Assembly (NCBI GenBank): GCA_001655205.1
Contig: LPNZ01005658.1
Location: 1 to 24,311, forward strand
DNA length: 24,311 bases
DNA from: Lenisia limosa
Lineage: Eukaryota; Breviatea
Direction of reading: 5' to 3'
Shown in pieces: positions 9,153-19,220 of this stretch. The notes under the pieces are model-generated. The model saw only the letters and a program-made list of their open reading frames with translations. It was not told where the DNA came from and made no database searches. The position numbers and the translations under genes are program-made. Positions within the stretch are counted from its first letter, which is position 1. Every line of letters begins with the position of its first letter.

Positions 9153-11979
9153 ATGTCAGTTTCCGCTAATAGGGCTGCTTATTCTCAGTCGGGAAAACAG
9201 CAGACAGTTCAACCCCGTCGCCCTTTGTATCGAAAAGATGAAAGGTAGGGGGTATTTTGAAACCTAATGCTCCCATCCCTCTTTATGCATAATTTGATTC
9301 ATTATAGGACGGAAGGTGCGTCTACAAACATCATGTCTGACCCCAGGGTTGTTAGAGGATCAACGTTCACAGCTCGCACGCAGTCTATGGTATGTTTTAT
9401 TTGAAGAAAACTGTGTTTTTGATAGGTTTAATCTTGTTTCAGAAAGAACAACAAAAGGCCCAGGAAGAAGCCGATATGCTCCAACGAAAACGTGCCTCCG
9501 CTGTTCGTCGGCGTAATAAGGAAAAAACAAGAGAAAGAGATGCTCCCCCACCAGCTGTGGAAGGTAACTGGTCTTCTCTGTTCATTTCGACAACATAAGC
9601 TATTTTTGTGGATCTTTGATTGTCTTTAGGACGTACCCATATTGAAATTCAAACTGAAGTTTACCTCGAAGAGTTGACTGGTTTGTTAATCGTATTGGAG
9701 ATATTTCCCCATCATAATATTCAATCTAAATTCCTTTTGGCAAATTGATGGGTTTGCTATTTATTACATAATTACCCAGATGGAGTTATTGAAAATGATA
9801 TGTGTGTTCAAACCGATGCTTTCCTGGATAGACCACCCAGCCCGGAGTTTGTTCCTGTCAAAACGGGTATGAATAATCTAACTTGTGCATTTTATCGCGC
9901 GCAACACACTTACCTTCAGGTGTGGACAAAGGAACAGAGATTGGTCCATCAGACCTCTTCGACTTCAACCATGAGGTCAGGCCTCTCCTCGACATTCTCG
10001 TAGCCAGAACTCTTGAAATTGCAATGGCTGAAATCGTGGAGGAAGATGAGCTGGCAAGTCTGAGACGTAGACAGGTGAGAGGCAGGATTATTCTCCGGGC
10101 GTTTGTTTCCGGTTTCTTACATTGGAGACCTTTTCATGAAGTATTATTTTGCTGTAAGATTGAAAACAGGGTTTTAGCTTAGATTTTTTTTTTTTTAACG
10201 CTGTGCACATGTTAGATGGAGGATTACATCGGTTTTATTACAGCATTCATAGATTACATTTTGTAAAGTATATTTATTATTTTTCATACAATGTATACAT
10301 GCAGTGACCGGGATAAGTCTTTTCCGATTTGCTCTGTGATTTCTCAAGGAAAATGGGTCAAGACTTATCCCGGTCACTGTGTATATATAGTACATAGCTA
10401 TATAAATGTACAAATGACATAGTATATCATATTTTCTAGAAAGCTATGTACACAAGGGTGATGGTGTGGATGGCTTCTGCCAGATACTACCTTTTTTCTC
10501 TCTCATTTCTCCATAGTATATGTTATACATACAAGTATCATCGTCAATTGTTCTCGTTTTTCTGACACTCCACCTCGAGAATCGACTGACTGCATTTGTT
10601 TTTTTTTTTGTTTTGTTTTTTTCGCCTACATATCATATAGTATTACATAATATGTGTCTCAAATCCCCAGCCAGCTGGGTTGGTTTTTTTTTTTNNNNNN
10701 NNNNNNNNNNNNNNNNNNNNNNNNNNNNNNNNNNNNNNNNNNNNNNNNNNNNNNNNNNNNNNNNNNNNNNNNNNNNNNNNNATTTGAGCAACAGCGCAAT
10801 GTGGAGCTGGCCGAGGTCCAAAGGCTTGAGGAGGCAGAGCGACGAAAGGAGGAGGAGAAGAACCGACGCGTGCGCGAAGAGAAGTTGCGCGTCCAACGCG
10901 AGCAGGATGTTGCTGCTAAGGTCTGAGTTTCTACCAGTTATGGGACTTTTTTTAGCATTGGTGTGGAAAGTATGATGATGGGTTAGTTTTTCTTCTCATA
11001 CTTTATTTTCCCTAGTTTTTTCTTTGTTTGAAGACTTACCAAACCCTGTAGGTCTCAGCACGCGGCTTTAGCCAGCACTATTTGTCGGACCTTATGTCCT
11101 CGGTGTTCGGACAGCTGACGGAAACTGGCTTTTTCTATGACCCGTAAGCTTGTTACTAGCTTCACTTCTCTTCGAATAGTTCAGTAAATACGATATTTAT
11201 CTGCTTAGATCTGAAGCATTTGTTGTTGTGTCTTTTTACTTCTTAGGGTGGCTAGGGAAGTTGAACAGCAATTTATGCCTTGGCTCATGAACAGTGTAAG
11301 CTGGTATTCATGACAGTGCTCCTCTTACTTAAAACTTGTGCCACCGCACCCCCACCCGTCTTTTGCTTTTTGTTGCTGCTGCTGTTTGCAAAATATATTA
11401 TTTATAAATATTTTTCTCCGTGATTAGTACCTTTATGTCAATATTTTTTATCAAAATTTCCTTCGTTTTACTCCCTCCCCCCCCCCCCCCNNNNNNNNNN
11501 NNNNNNNNNNNNNNNNNNNNNNNNNNNNNNNNNNNNNNNNNNNNNNNNNNNNNNNNNNNNNNNNNNNNNNNNNNNNNTCAGCGCAAGCCTTAGTTAGAGC
11601 TGCAATTGAGCTTGGTGTGGAGGGGGGGGGGGGTGAATTTTCGGCGTCCTGATAAAGTTCTCTTTTGCCAACAGTGCAGCCAAATATCTTTTTCACGTAG
11701 CAGCACGGTCACGGCACTCGTCGTTGCTTAAGGCTAGTGCAGAAGAAGAGGCTAAGATTGCCGCTGAAAAGGCAAGGGATCTCGCGTCTGTCACGCCTGA
11801 ATTTGTCATGATTGAGGTGGGCTGGAAGGCTTTAGTGATATTCACCTAGTGCTAGTTTATGGCTTTATATAAAGCTGACTGTCTAGGTGCGACCAGCTAC
11901 CCCTGGTGACGGGGAGGCTCCTGAAAAACCAGAGGAAAAGGAGGAGGAGGAGTCTGGGTCTGAGTCTGAAGAAGACTAG
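9153..11979 (+). CDS. RSPH3: Radial spoke head protein 3 / RSP3 homologue, about 12 exons
   Basis: Stalk protein that anchors radial spokes to axonemal doublets and acts as an A-kinase anchoring protein. Exons: 9153-9244, 9308-9389, 9443-9563, 9630-9680, 9780-9866, 9920-10074, one from the gap at or before 10782 to 10920, 11052-11143, 11247-11295, one from the gap to about 11632, 11675-11816, 11887-11979. Family landmarks in order: YDP-free N-terminus with DPRVVRGSTF, a basic coiled stretch (RRRNKEKTRERD), THIEIQTEVYLEELTD, MCVQTDAFLDRPPSPEF, then the amphipathic RII-binding helix LLDILVARTLEIAMAEIV (residues 167-184), EEDELASLRRRQ, the charged NVELAEVQRLEEAERR coil, FSQHYLSDLMSSVFGQL and an acidic tail (EEEESGSESEED). 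One or more residues may be missing in the gap at 10695-10781, and the poly-G at about 11622-11633 breaks the exon phase by one base, probably a homopolymer miscount. Confidence 0.95.
10302..10379. repeat. Foldback element (19-bp perfect inverted repeat) in an RSPH3 intron
   Basis: The arm cagtgaccgggataagtct (10302-10320) is perfectly repeated in reverse complement at 10361-10379, separated by 40 nt. An inner pair, ttttcc (10320-10325) with ggaaaa (10348-10353), extends the fold. TA dinucleotides flank both sides (10296-10297 and 10382-10383), with a 2-nt length difference between the arms' outer ends. Termini starting CAGTG and TA flanks resemble Tc1/mariner-type inverted repeats, so a MITE is a reasonable inference; no transposase is present. 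The host intron (10075 to about 10781) is the largest in the gene. Confidence 0.75.
10695..10781. other. Assembly gap
   Basis: Run of N, 87 nt, after a T12 tract; it may hide the 5' border of an RSPH3 exon. Confidence 0.99.
11491..11577. other. Assembly gap
   Basis: Run of N, 87 nt, after a long C tract; it may hide the 5' border of the next RSPH3 exon. Confidence 0.99.
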
Positions 11980-12102
11980 ATTGTGTGTATGTTTTGTATT
12001 TTAAGAAAATGAATTAGTAATATTTTCTTTGGTGAACCAAATATCATATGTGGTTAAAAAGAAATCAGGAAACAGAATAAGATCAGCGGGCTCAATTCGA
12101 AG
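11980..12102. other. Convergent spacer between RSPH3 and EXO1
   Basis: Only about 123 nt separate the two stop codons, so both 3' UTRs and polyadenylation signals must overlap or be very short. No canonical AATAAA is clearly placed. Confidence 0.5.
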
Positions 12103-15100
12103 TTAGGCATAGAGAACCTGAAGCAGTGAGACGTGTGCGAAATTACAACCCATACCTTCGTCTTGCGTCCTTGAGAACAAGGTTTTGATAAGCCTACTCG
12201 TCTTCGTCCTAAAGTGTTTATGATTGACATTGTCAAAATCATTCCAGAAAAACAGGAAACAAAGAGAATAAATACCTATTGGTATAGAAAAACAGCCAAC
12301 CTTTCTGTGAAAAAATAGGCGCGGGGGAAGGAGAAGAATTATGTGCCGGCTTTGGTTTCCTCAATGCAGGGTGTAACGGTGCAATATCTGCTGAGAATTA
12401 GCATGCAGCATTCAGATGCCCAGTGCTTACAATTGGCTGGTGAAGTCAGACTGCTACTTAACTTGTCCAAACTCGGCTTGGCTGTGTGTTTCTGAAAGAA
12501 AGACAGATACGACTCTGTCTTAGTGCTGTTGAGTGTCGGAATACTGCGGAGGTTAGTACATACAAGTCAATGATAATCTGATCCAACCTTGATGAAGCGC
12601 TCTTGTAAATAGGCTCCTTCACAGAAAGAGGCTAGAGAGATGAACTCAGTATGTGTTTTGACATCTTCAGGACAAGTCATGATTGTGAACCCACATTTTG
12701 CTGGTAGATGACCGAATTCATTAGAGGAGACGTCGTGATTTCAGGCGAGAGGATGGGGTGAAGGGCCTTCGGGAAGCCCCGTGATGGCAGTGACGGCATT
12801 GGACTCGAACATTCGTCGAGGATAGGGTGAGTGGGCACGGGGCAGGTGGCCAGCGCTTGTCGACCAGCTTGCTTCAGACTTTTGAAGTATGAAGACGCGT
12901 CAGGACAGGGGCTCGGAGTTGGCATGTCATCGAAAGAATCTGGCACATCAAGCAAGTCAACGTTGTAGTCCATTTCGGATGTTGCTGTGGCGGCAGCAAA
13001 GGGTTCGGCCACATGGGTAGATATGGAATAGAGCTTGTGCACAGGCGGCGAGTGTGAGGGAGACCTCAAGCTTTGCGAAGTGGTTGATGAGCAGGGACTA
13101 GGGGGGAGAACCGGAATACTGACCGAACCTACTTTGTGAGACAGAAAAATCTTCATATTGGGGGGCGAGAGAAAAATCTTCCCATTGGTTGAAGCCCAGC
13201 AAACTTGTGGCAATATTTAGAGGTTGCATTGATGGTGACGGATCCAACGCAGGGGGTTCGGAAGCAGGGGCAACGCCAACACTACAGCGTGTAAGTGAAA
13301 ACTCGACCTTACCTTTGAAGACGACTCAGGAGTCCTTTCTAAACAAATTAGAAGGAAGAATGCTGCAGCCTATTGAGGAGCGTGTCATACCTTTCTATTA
13401 AAGTGTGGCTTAATAGACATTCTGCTGGGATCTGGAGATCTGTCGAAAGTCAGAAGAAACAAAACTTCCGACAATCATACCCAGAGAGTGGCCCATTTTC
13501 ATCATTCTCATTTTGGCTAGTTTCTTCTACATGAGGCTCAAGGTTCTTTTCCTTTGGTGATGACGACTCTGGTGTTTCGGATATTGGTTTGTCCTCTTCC
13601 GGAGTTGAAGTTGCTGATGATGATGCTACGTCTGACTCTTCCGAATGTGACCGATTCAACTTGCGCCCCCCTGCCATGAAAGAGCTGAAACCCTTTTTCT
13701 TTGCTGGCGTATTGAGACTGTCTCCGGCTGCCTTGAATGAGTCAAGTAGATTGAGCTTGTTGGTGACGGTTGGAAGTTTGAAAGAGTCGCTTCGAATTAG
13801 GCTTCGCATTTTCTTGCGAGGGGGAGGTGATTCAGTCCTGTGTTGTGAGGCCGATCAGGCATGACAAGCTATTCTCCTATGTACCTAATACTATATGATG
13901 TCATATGTGTTTACTAAAAATCTCTCTTTAAATCACCCACTTGACAACTTCAGGAGTTGGTGGAAGAAACTGGGAAAAGTCGGCCTCAGTTTGCTCGACC
14001 TCCTACAATATAACAGGTACAGAAACTGGGCAACACTCCTTTATCAAAAAGACACGTTCAATTTTCCGAAATTTTCCGTTTTTTAGTTCCAAAATAAACT
14101 TGTCCGCACAGTGTAACAGAAAACTCTGTTCCTTACCTCCGGCTGATAAGGGGCTTGACGGGGAGTTGCAAGTTTAGCTGTTACATCATTCTGGTGTTTT
14201 GGCGCGCAATAAATAGCTGAAGAAGATGCAACCCTCGAGAGAAGCCGACGGGATGGCTGGGCTGGCTCGGAGGACCCTTTAAAATATGAAGACTCCACAC
14301 CAGCAGTCTAGGTGAGGTCAACTCAGTCCCGAAGAAGGGACTAACTTTTGGTGTTTTTGTTCCATTGAACTTTGAAGAAAACGCAAGTGCCGAGTCACTG
14401 ACACTCCGAGATAATCCTGGAGTATTACAAGCCTGCGAAACGATGACTGACGACCTACCCTTTTGCCCTGTGGAAGGGCCGACAGGAAGGGGCTGTGTTT
14501 TGTTTAACGCTAGAATATCAGATAAAACAGGGATTTTATGCTGACTACCATGGTAAAAGGACCATTTCTCGTCATACATGTCTCATGTAAATAGTTTCAA
14601 TTCTCTTCCTATCCCCAACTTTCTCACCCCACTCACCAGAAGATCTTGCAACAAAGCGGTCCATGAGCAGCTGGGCAGACGCACTCATCTCAGGTTCAAC
14701 CACCTTCAGCGGTTCGGTCTTAGCATTTTTGTCCCACTTCGCGGCCGGGATATCAGGATATCTTTTGACTGAAGATCAGAAGGTAAATGTGTAATGAAAA
14801 TAAACCAGTAGCACCACTCACCAAGAACATCTTTCGTTATTGCATCAATCAAGCAACCGCCTATTTTGACCACTTCTTCAGGAGGTAATCGTCTGAGGGG
14901 TTATTGGAAGTCCTAGTGTTTGCTCTATTGAGGACTGTGACCCCCCTACTTTCCCATATAGTCTAAGTCCTCCTCAACAAGCTCTTCAGGTAGCACGTGT
15001 AGGGGGGCAAGTTTCATTGTGAATGGGTCGATGATAAGCTGAAAGAGGAACGTATTCCGAGCTTTTTCGAATTCCGCCAAATACTCCGCGGTGTAGCCTG

Positions 15101-16479
15101 AATGTGCCCGTCTCATGATTGCCTGAAGGAAGGTGAATGATAGTTGAAAAGGTCAAGATATGACTGTTTCATGCGGAGAAACTCACTTGTCGTCCAGACT
15201 TGTGTTTGAGTATTACGCCATGGGCTGTTTTAAGTCCCATTCCACGCGGTGATGACAGGTAGTCACACCCAGCCAGGATACACATGTCAAGAAACATCCT
15301 GAAGAGTTAATGGAATGTTTTGACCATTAACAACTCACGCGTCAGTCCAGCGAACGAATCCTGTTTTGCCTGGAATGTTGAAGAGCCGGTCGCGAGTGAT
15401 TTCGTGGCCAACACCGCTGCGGTCAAGCTTGAAAACAACCTGCAACATCAATCAAGGCAGACAAATCAAAATATATTGAATCAGTTCCCGCACAAACCCT
15501 CTGGCAACCGAATGGAAGGAGGTCACTATCCTCTGTAATTACCACATCAATGACATTCCTGCAACTGATAAGCCCGATACTGCACTCGTTTGCGATTGCT
15601 CCCTTTCAAAAAAAAGAATCACTCGTGTAAACCCCAAACGTTTTGGCAAGCCATGTTAACTGAGCATCAGCCTCGTATGGTGCTGTAATGTGTCGGATAT
15701 TCAATTTATCTAGCTCCTGGTCTCATAAGAGAAATACACTGAAAAGAAAGAGACTAATCCACCCACATCAGCAAATCGCCTAGCCATAACAGGAGAAACA
15801 TCCAAAGCACGGTTAAATTTATCACGAGCCTCAGAAGTTCGCCCTTCACGAAGTAACTGGTACGCTTCAGCCTTATGCTTCTCTCGAGATCTGAAAGATA
15901 AATACACATAAGTTATTCAGCGTACATTCGTCTTTCTACTTCAGTGTCTGCTTTGGCCGGTAAATAAGTTCCATCAAATACAATGATTGGAATAACCCCA
16001 TTCTTGAGGAGAAGCTCCACCATTGACATGCAATAATTGACGAATCTGTTTTGTAACAGGAGGCAAAGGAAATCAATCACCAAAAGCCTTAAAAGACCGT
16101 TGTTAATCAATTTATGTTACTTCATTATAACAAATAAAAAGATATTTTGGTCGAAAGGCAGTCAAGGGATTTGAGTGAAACTTTTGGCGCCTTCACAAAA
16201 TCTCTTCTTACCTCAACGGGTCCATAATTAACACTATTTCTTTGAAAAAAACGTGAATATTTCCAAGGCTTACGCATTTGTGTCTTTACCAAGACAGAGT
16301 TCCATTCCTGAGCCATATGCAGCCTTATGGAGCCAACAATAGCCATCAACTCCAACAGTCAGCCCTAATTATAAGTTAGGAGTCCATTAATAGCCTAAAT
16401 GGCACAAACCTTTCAACTGCCTAACATGAATTTCGCGTTTTGCATCCTGTAATAGAGGTAAAAGACCTGTAATGCCCAT
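12103..16479 (-). CDS. EXO1: Exonuclease 1 (XPG/FEN1 family), many exons
   Basis: 5'-3' exonuclease and flap endonuclease of mismatch repair and end resection. N-terminal exons: complement(16410-16479, 16274-16364, 15926-16045, 15767-15890, 15633-15716, 15498-15602, 15339-15439, 15187-15298, 14950-15122, 14822-14892, 14637-14768), 394 residues in frame. The N-domain starts MGITGLLPLLQDAKREIHVR. Acidic metal ligands of the family are all present: Asp in VGVDGYCWLHK, Asp in PIIVFDGTYLP, the EADAQ acids in ITAPYEADAQL, both Asp of VVITEDSDLLPFGC, and Asp in ILAGCDYLSSPRGMGL (helix-two-turn-helix). The C-terminal half is Ser/Pro-rich and disordered-looking, as usual for EXO1: segments near 14200-14560, 13945-14005 (DFSQFLPPTPEVVK), 13495-13850 and 12720-13180. 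Final exons 12588 onward, 12431-12491, 12301-12390, 12156-12208 and 12103-12117 join in phase and end ...GRRRVGLSKPCSQGRKTKVLYA. Borders between 14637 and 12588 are approximate; those last exons being EXO1 rather than a separate gene is inferred. Confidence 0.93.
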
Positions 16480-16740
16480 ATTTAAATAAGATACAAGACA
16501 TAAAAGTCTTCACTAAATAATAAGAATCTGTCTTATGACCTTTTTTTCATTCTCTGTTTTAATATAATAAATACTACAGTTCAGAGAGTGCTCAGAGCTA
16601 ATACTTATTGTACTATTGTACTATTGTACTAAGGTGAGGTTTTGACAGAGGTTTTTGTTAGCACAATATCGAAATATTTCTGAAATTATCGAGTAAAAAA
16701 GTTGCAAAAAATTTGTTTGTCCTGAATATTTTGAGCAACA
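16480..16740. promoter_or_regulatory. Divergent promoter region of EXO1 and the glutathionyl-hydroquinone reductase
   Basis: Only 261 nt separate the two ATG codons, so a shared bidirectional promoter is likely. The spacer is AT-rich and contains a three-copy 8-nt tandem repeat (16607-16630). Confidence 0.5.
16607..16630. repeat. Three tandem copies of attgtact
   Basis: Three exact 8-nt copies sit about midway between the EXO1 and GHR start codons. They could be a small microsatellite or clustered factor sites. Confidence 0.85.
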
Positions 16741-18673
16741 ATGATTCCAGTCTCATCATTTAATACGATTCAAATATTAGGAAGACCCTTTTCTAGGAGC
16801 TTTGCCACCGCTGCAAAGGCTACCGGTTAGTTTCATTTTGTCACTAAGCCACCTTCTAGCATTGTAACTCATGTTTTAGGAATCAAAGTATTCAATAAGG
16901 TAGTTAAAAACGACCCTTCCTCGTAAGCACCTTTCCCTTGCATAATCACAGTATTTCCATATTCTACTGCTATCTCCTTTGCCAATAACATGGTGATATA
17001 TCAGTTTGATAACTGTTTTTTTGATAAAATATATATAAGAAATAGTACCGTAACAATTTCCTTTGAAATCACATTTCAGAGAGTTCCCTGCTGAAGCTGG
17101 GCGTTACCACCTGTACACTGCGGGCTCCTGTCCATGGGTTTGGGGCTCACATATTCTTCACAATGTGCTTCACTTGCTCTAAGTTTACTGATTTTATAGG
17201 CCCATAGAGTTACCCTGGCTTTGGCCCTTAAAGGAATTGGGCAGGATGTCATTTCACAGTCTGTTGTCTTCCCAGTCCTCGATAAGAAAATCGGTTGGTT
17301 TACCACGTTTCTTACGTTCTGGGATGCATTTACATATGCTATTGCCTTTTCTTTCGTTATTACAAATTCTCTAAATTCATCTATCTTCGTAGCTAGTAGC
17401 GTGTGGAGATTATTTCTTGTACGCTGCCATTTGTGACAACTTACCAGATTAGGATGGCAGTTTGACCCCGAGTTCCCTGGATGCACCCCTGACCTGGCAA
17501 ATGGATTAGAGGTGTGGAATCGGAATGAAATATATCATTTGGACATTTCTTTGACTTAGTAGGGCATGAAGGCAGTGTATGAGAAAGCAGCTCCTGATTA
17601 CGCTGGTGTGTGGTGAATAGGTGATAATATATTCACATTTCACCCTCCTTATTTCGTGCATTGGTTCTGGTTTCAAAGACTGTTGTGTTTTTAAAAGCTT
17701 TTTTAGCCTAGTGTGACAATATAGGACGCTGGACAGTTCCGTGTCTTTGGGACACAAAAACGAACACTATGGTCAACAATGGTAAAGAATATGTGGGTGA
17801 CACTAACCCTTCAGAGTCCGAGGACATCATGAGAATGGTGAATTCAAGTTTCAATGAATTTGCCATAAATAAGCGACTTGATTTATATCCAAAGGTACTC
17901 TTTGGTAGTTTACTTAATATTTCTGCTTTGTTTTGATTATGTTATGTTCTTAAGGAATTGCAAAAGGACATTGATGCGCTCAACAAAAAAACAAATGGAG
18001 AACTGACGATGGGCGTCTATAACGCTGGTTTGACCAAGGTCCAAAGAGGATGTGAGTGGATCTAACAAAGATTATTTGACATTGTCTCGATTTTGACATG
18101 ATTAGACGATAAGATTGTTGCTAAAGTCTTTGACTGTCTTGATGGGCTTGAAACTAAGCTCACTGCTTTCCCCTTCCTCATGGGTAACAAGATTTCTGAG
18201 GTTTGTAGTGATACACTTGTTTTTTTGAAGTGAACTATTAATAGCTTTAGGCTGACCTGAGAGTGTTCCCTACGATTGTTCGTTTCGATGCAATTTACTA
18301 CTCTGCCTTCAAAGTTAGTTATACTCTACCCCTTGTTTGTTTGACTGTTTAGTGTAATATTCGTCGCATTTCTGAGTACCCTCACCTCCATGCCTGGATG
18401 GAAGGTCAGTCAGTGTTGGGTCGGTGTATTTCCTTAGCACGTTTCCATTTCAATTATTTAATTATTCAGAAATTAAGAGCCTTCCTGGGGTTAATGGAAC
18501 AATTAACCTTGAACACATCAAAAAGCATTATTGGCAAAGGTAAGGTTTCGCCGGATTATGCAAACGTGTTTTTGGTCGGATTTTTCATAATCTGCCTAAT
18601 ATATATCTGATCCCACAGTTACCCTGACATCAACCCAACCAAAATCATTCCTGCTGGCCCCACCATCATCTAA
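16741..18673 (+). CDS. Glutathionyl-hydroquinone reductase (class Xi GST, ECM4/YqjG family), 13 exons, 327 aa
   Basis: Reduces glutathionyl-(hydro)quinones with glutathione. Exons: 16741-16825, 16880-16922, 17080-17137, 17200-17293, 17453-17511, 17563-17605, 17725-17894, 17955-18051, 18106-18200, 18251-18313, 18353-18404, 18470-18539, 18619-18673 (984 nt, in frame). The thioredoxin-fold half has AGRYHLYTAGSCPWAHRV with the catalytic cysteine at residue 60 in the CPWAH motif, then GRWTVPCLWDTKTNTMVNN and PSESEDIMRMVN, where NPSESEDI matches the family's NNESSEII site that binds the glutathione gamma-glutamyl group. The GST helical half has FLMGNKISEADLRVFPTIVR and the family ending NLEHIKKHYWQSYPDINPTK. 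The first about 28 residues (LGRPFSRSFATAAK) are basic, hydroxylated and lack acids, which suggests a mitochondrial presequence (inference). Head-to-head with EXO1. Confidence 0.95.
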
Positions 18674-19220
18674 TAATTATTTTATTTTGGCCATTATTGA
18701 TTATTGATCTGTTTATCAGTTTGTCCCAATGTATTTATTTATCTTATCTTAAAGTTATAAAAATGTGTTAAGAGGTTGAAAGGAGGAAAGGGGAGAGGAG
18801 AAGGGCAGAGGGTTATGAAAGTGAGCACCTGATAGACGTGTGAGATTGACGTGACAATGATAAAGCAATAATCTATCCTGCAGTTGCGCAGTTGTTGTGA
18901 CGACAATATTTTGGTTTGATGTTGGGAGGGATGGTATGTCAGATTTTCCGGTTTTGGTGCATTAGATGATAACACCCTCTCTCATTGCACCCAACCCGTG
19001 CGTGTTATAAAAGCCAGTTTTGTTTTTGATTTTGCTTTTTTCCTTTTTGCCTAGAGCAAAATATTATTAATTAAAGACCTCTCGCCAAATAAAAAAACCT
19101 CACCTCACTACCCCACCGTGACCGTGACCGTAAACCACATCCTCAACACAACAAACAGATTCTCTGCAACAACCCTCAACCTCTCAGCTTCTGTTGTCAG
19201 GGCTCTTCTTTTTTGCTATC
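18674..19220. other. Spacer between GHR and the snurportin-like gene
   Basis: No coding sequence supported. The right part holds a three-copy accgtg/accgta tandem (19115-19132) and should contain the promoter of the next gene. Confidence 0.5.
19115..19132. repeat. Three-copy 6-nt tandem repeat (accgtg)
   Basis: Two accgtg copies plus accgta, about 90 nt upstream of the proposed snurportin-like ATG. Confidence 0.7.

Noticed and set aside
13189-13401. Plus-strand 70-codon open frame
   Set aside because: It is a shadow of the EXO1 C-terminal region on the other strand and has no family features.
16125-16273. Extra EXO1 exon (KPWKYSRFFQRN...)
   Set aside because: The family alignment is continuous when this segment is removed as part of the intron 16046-16273.
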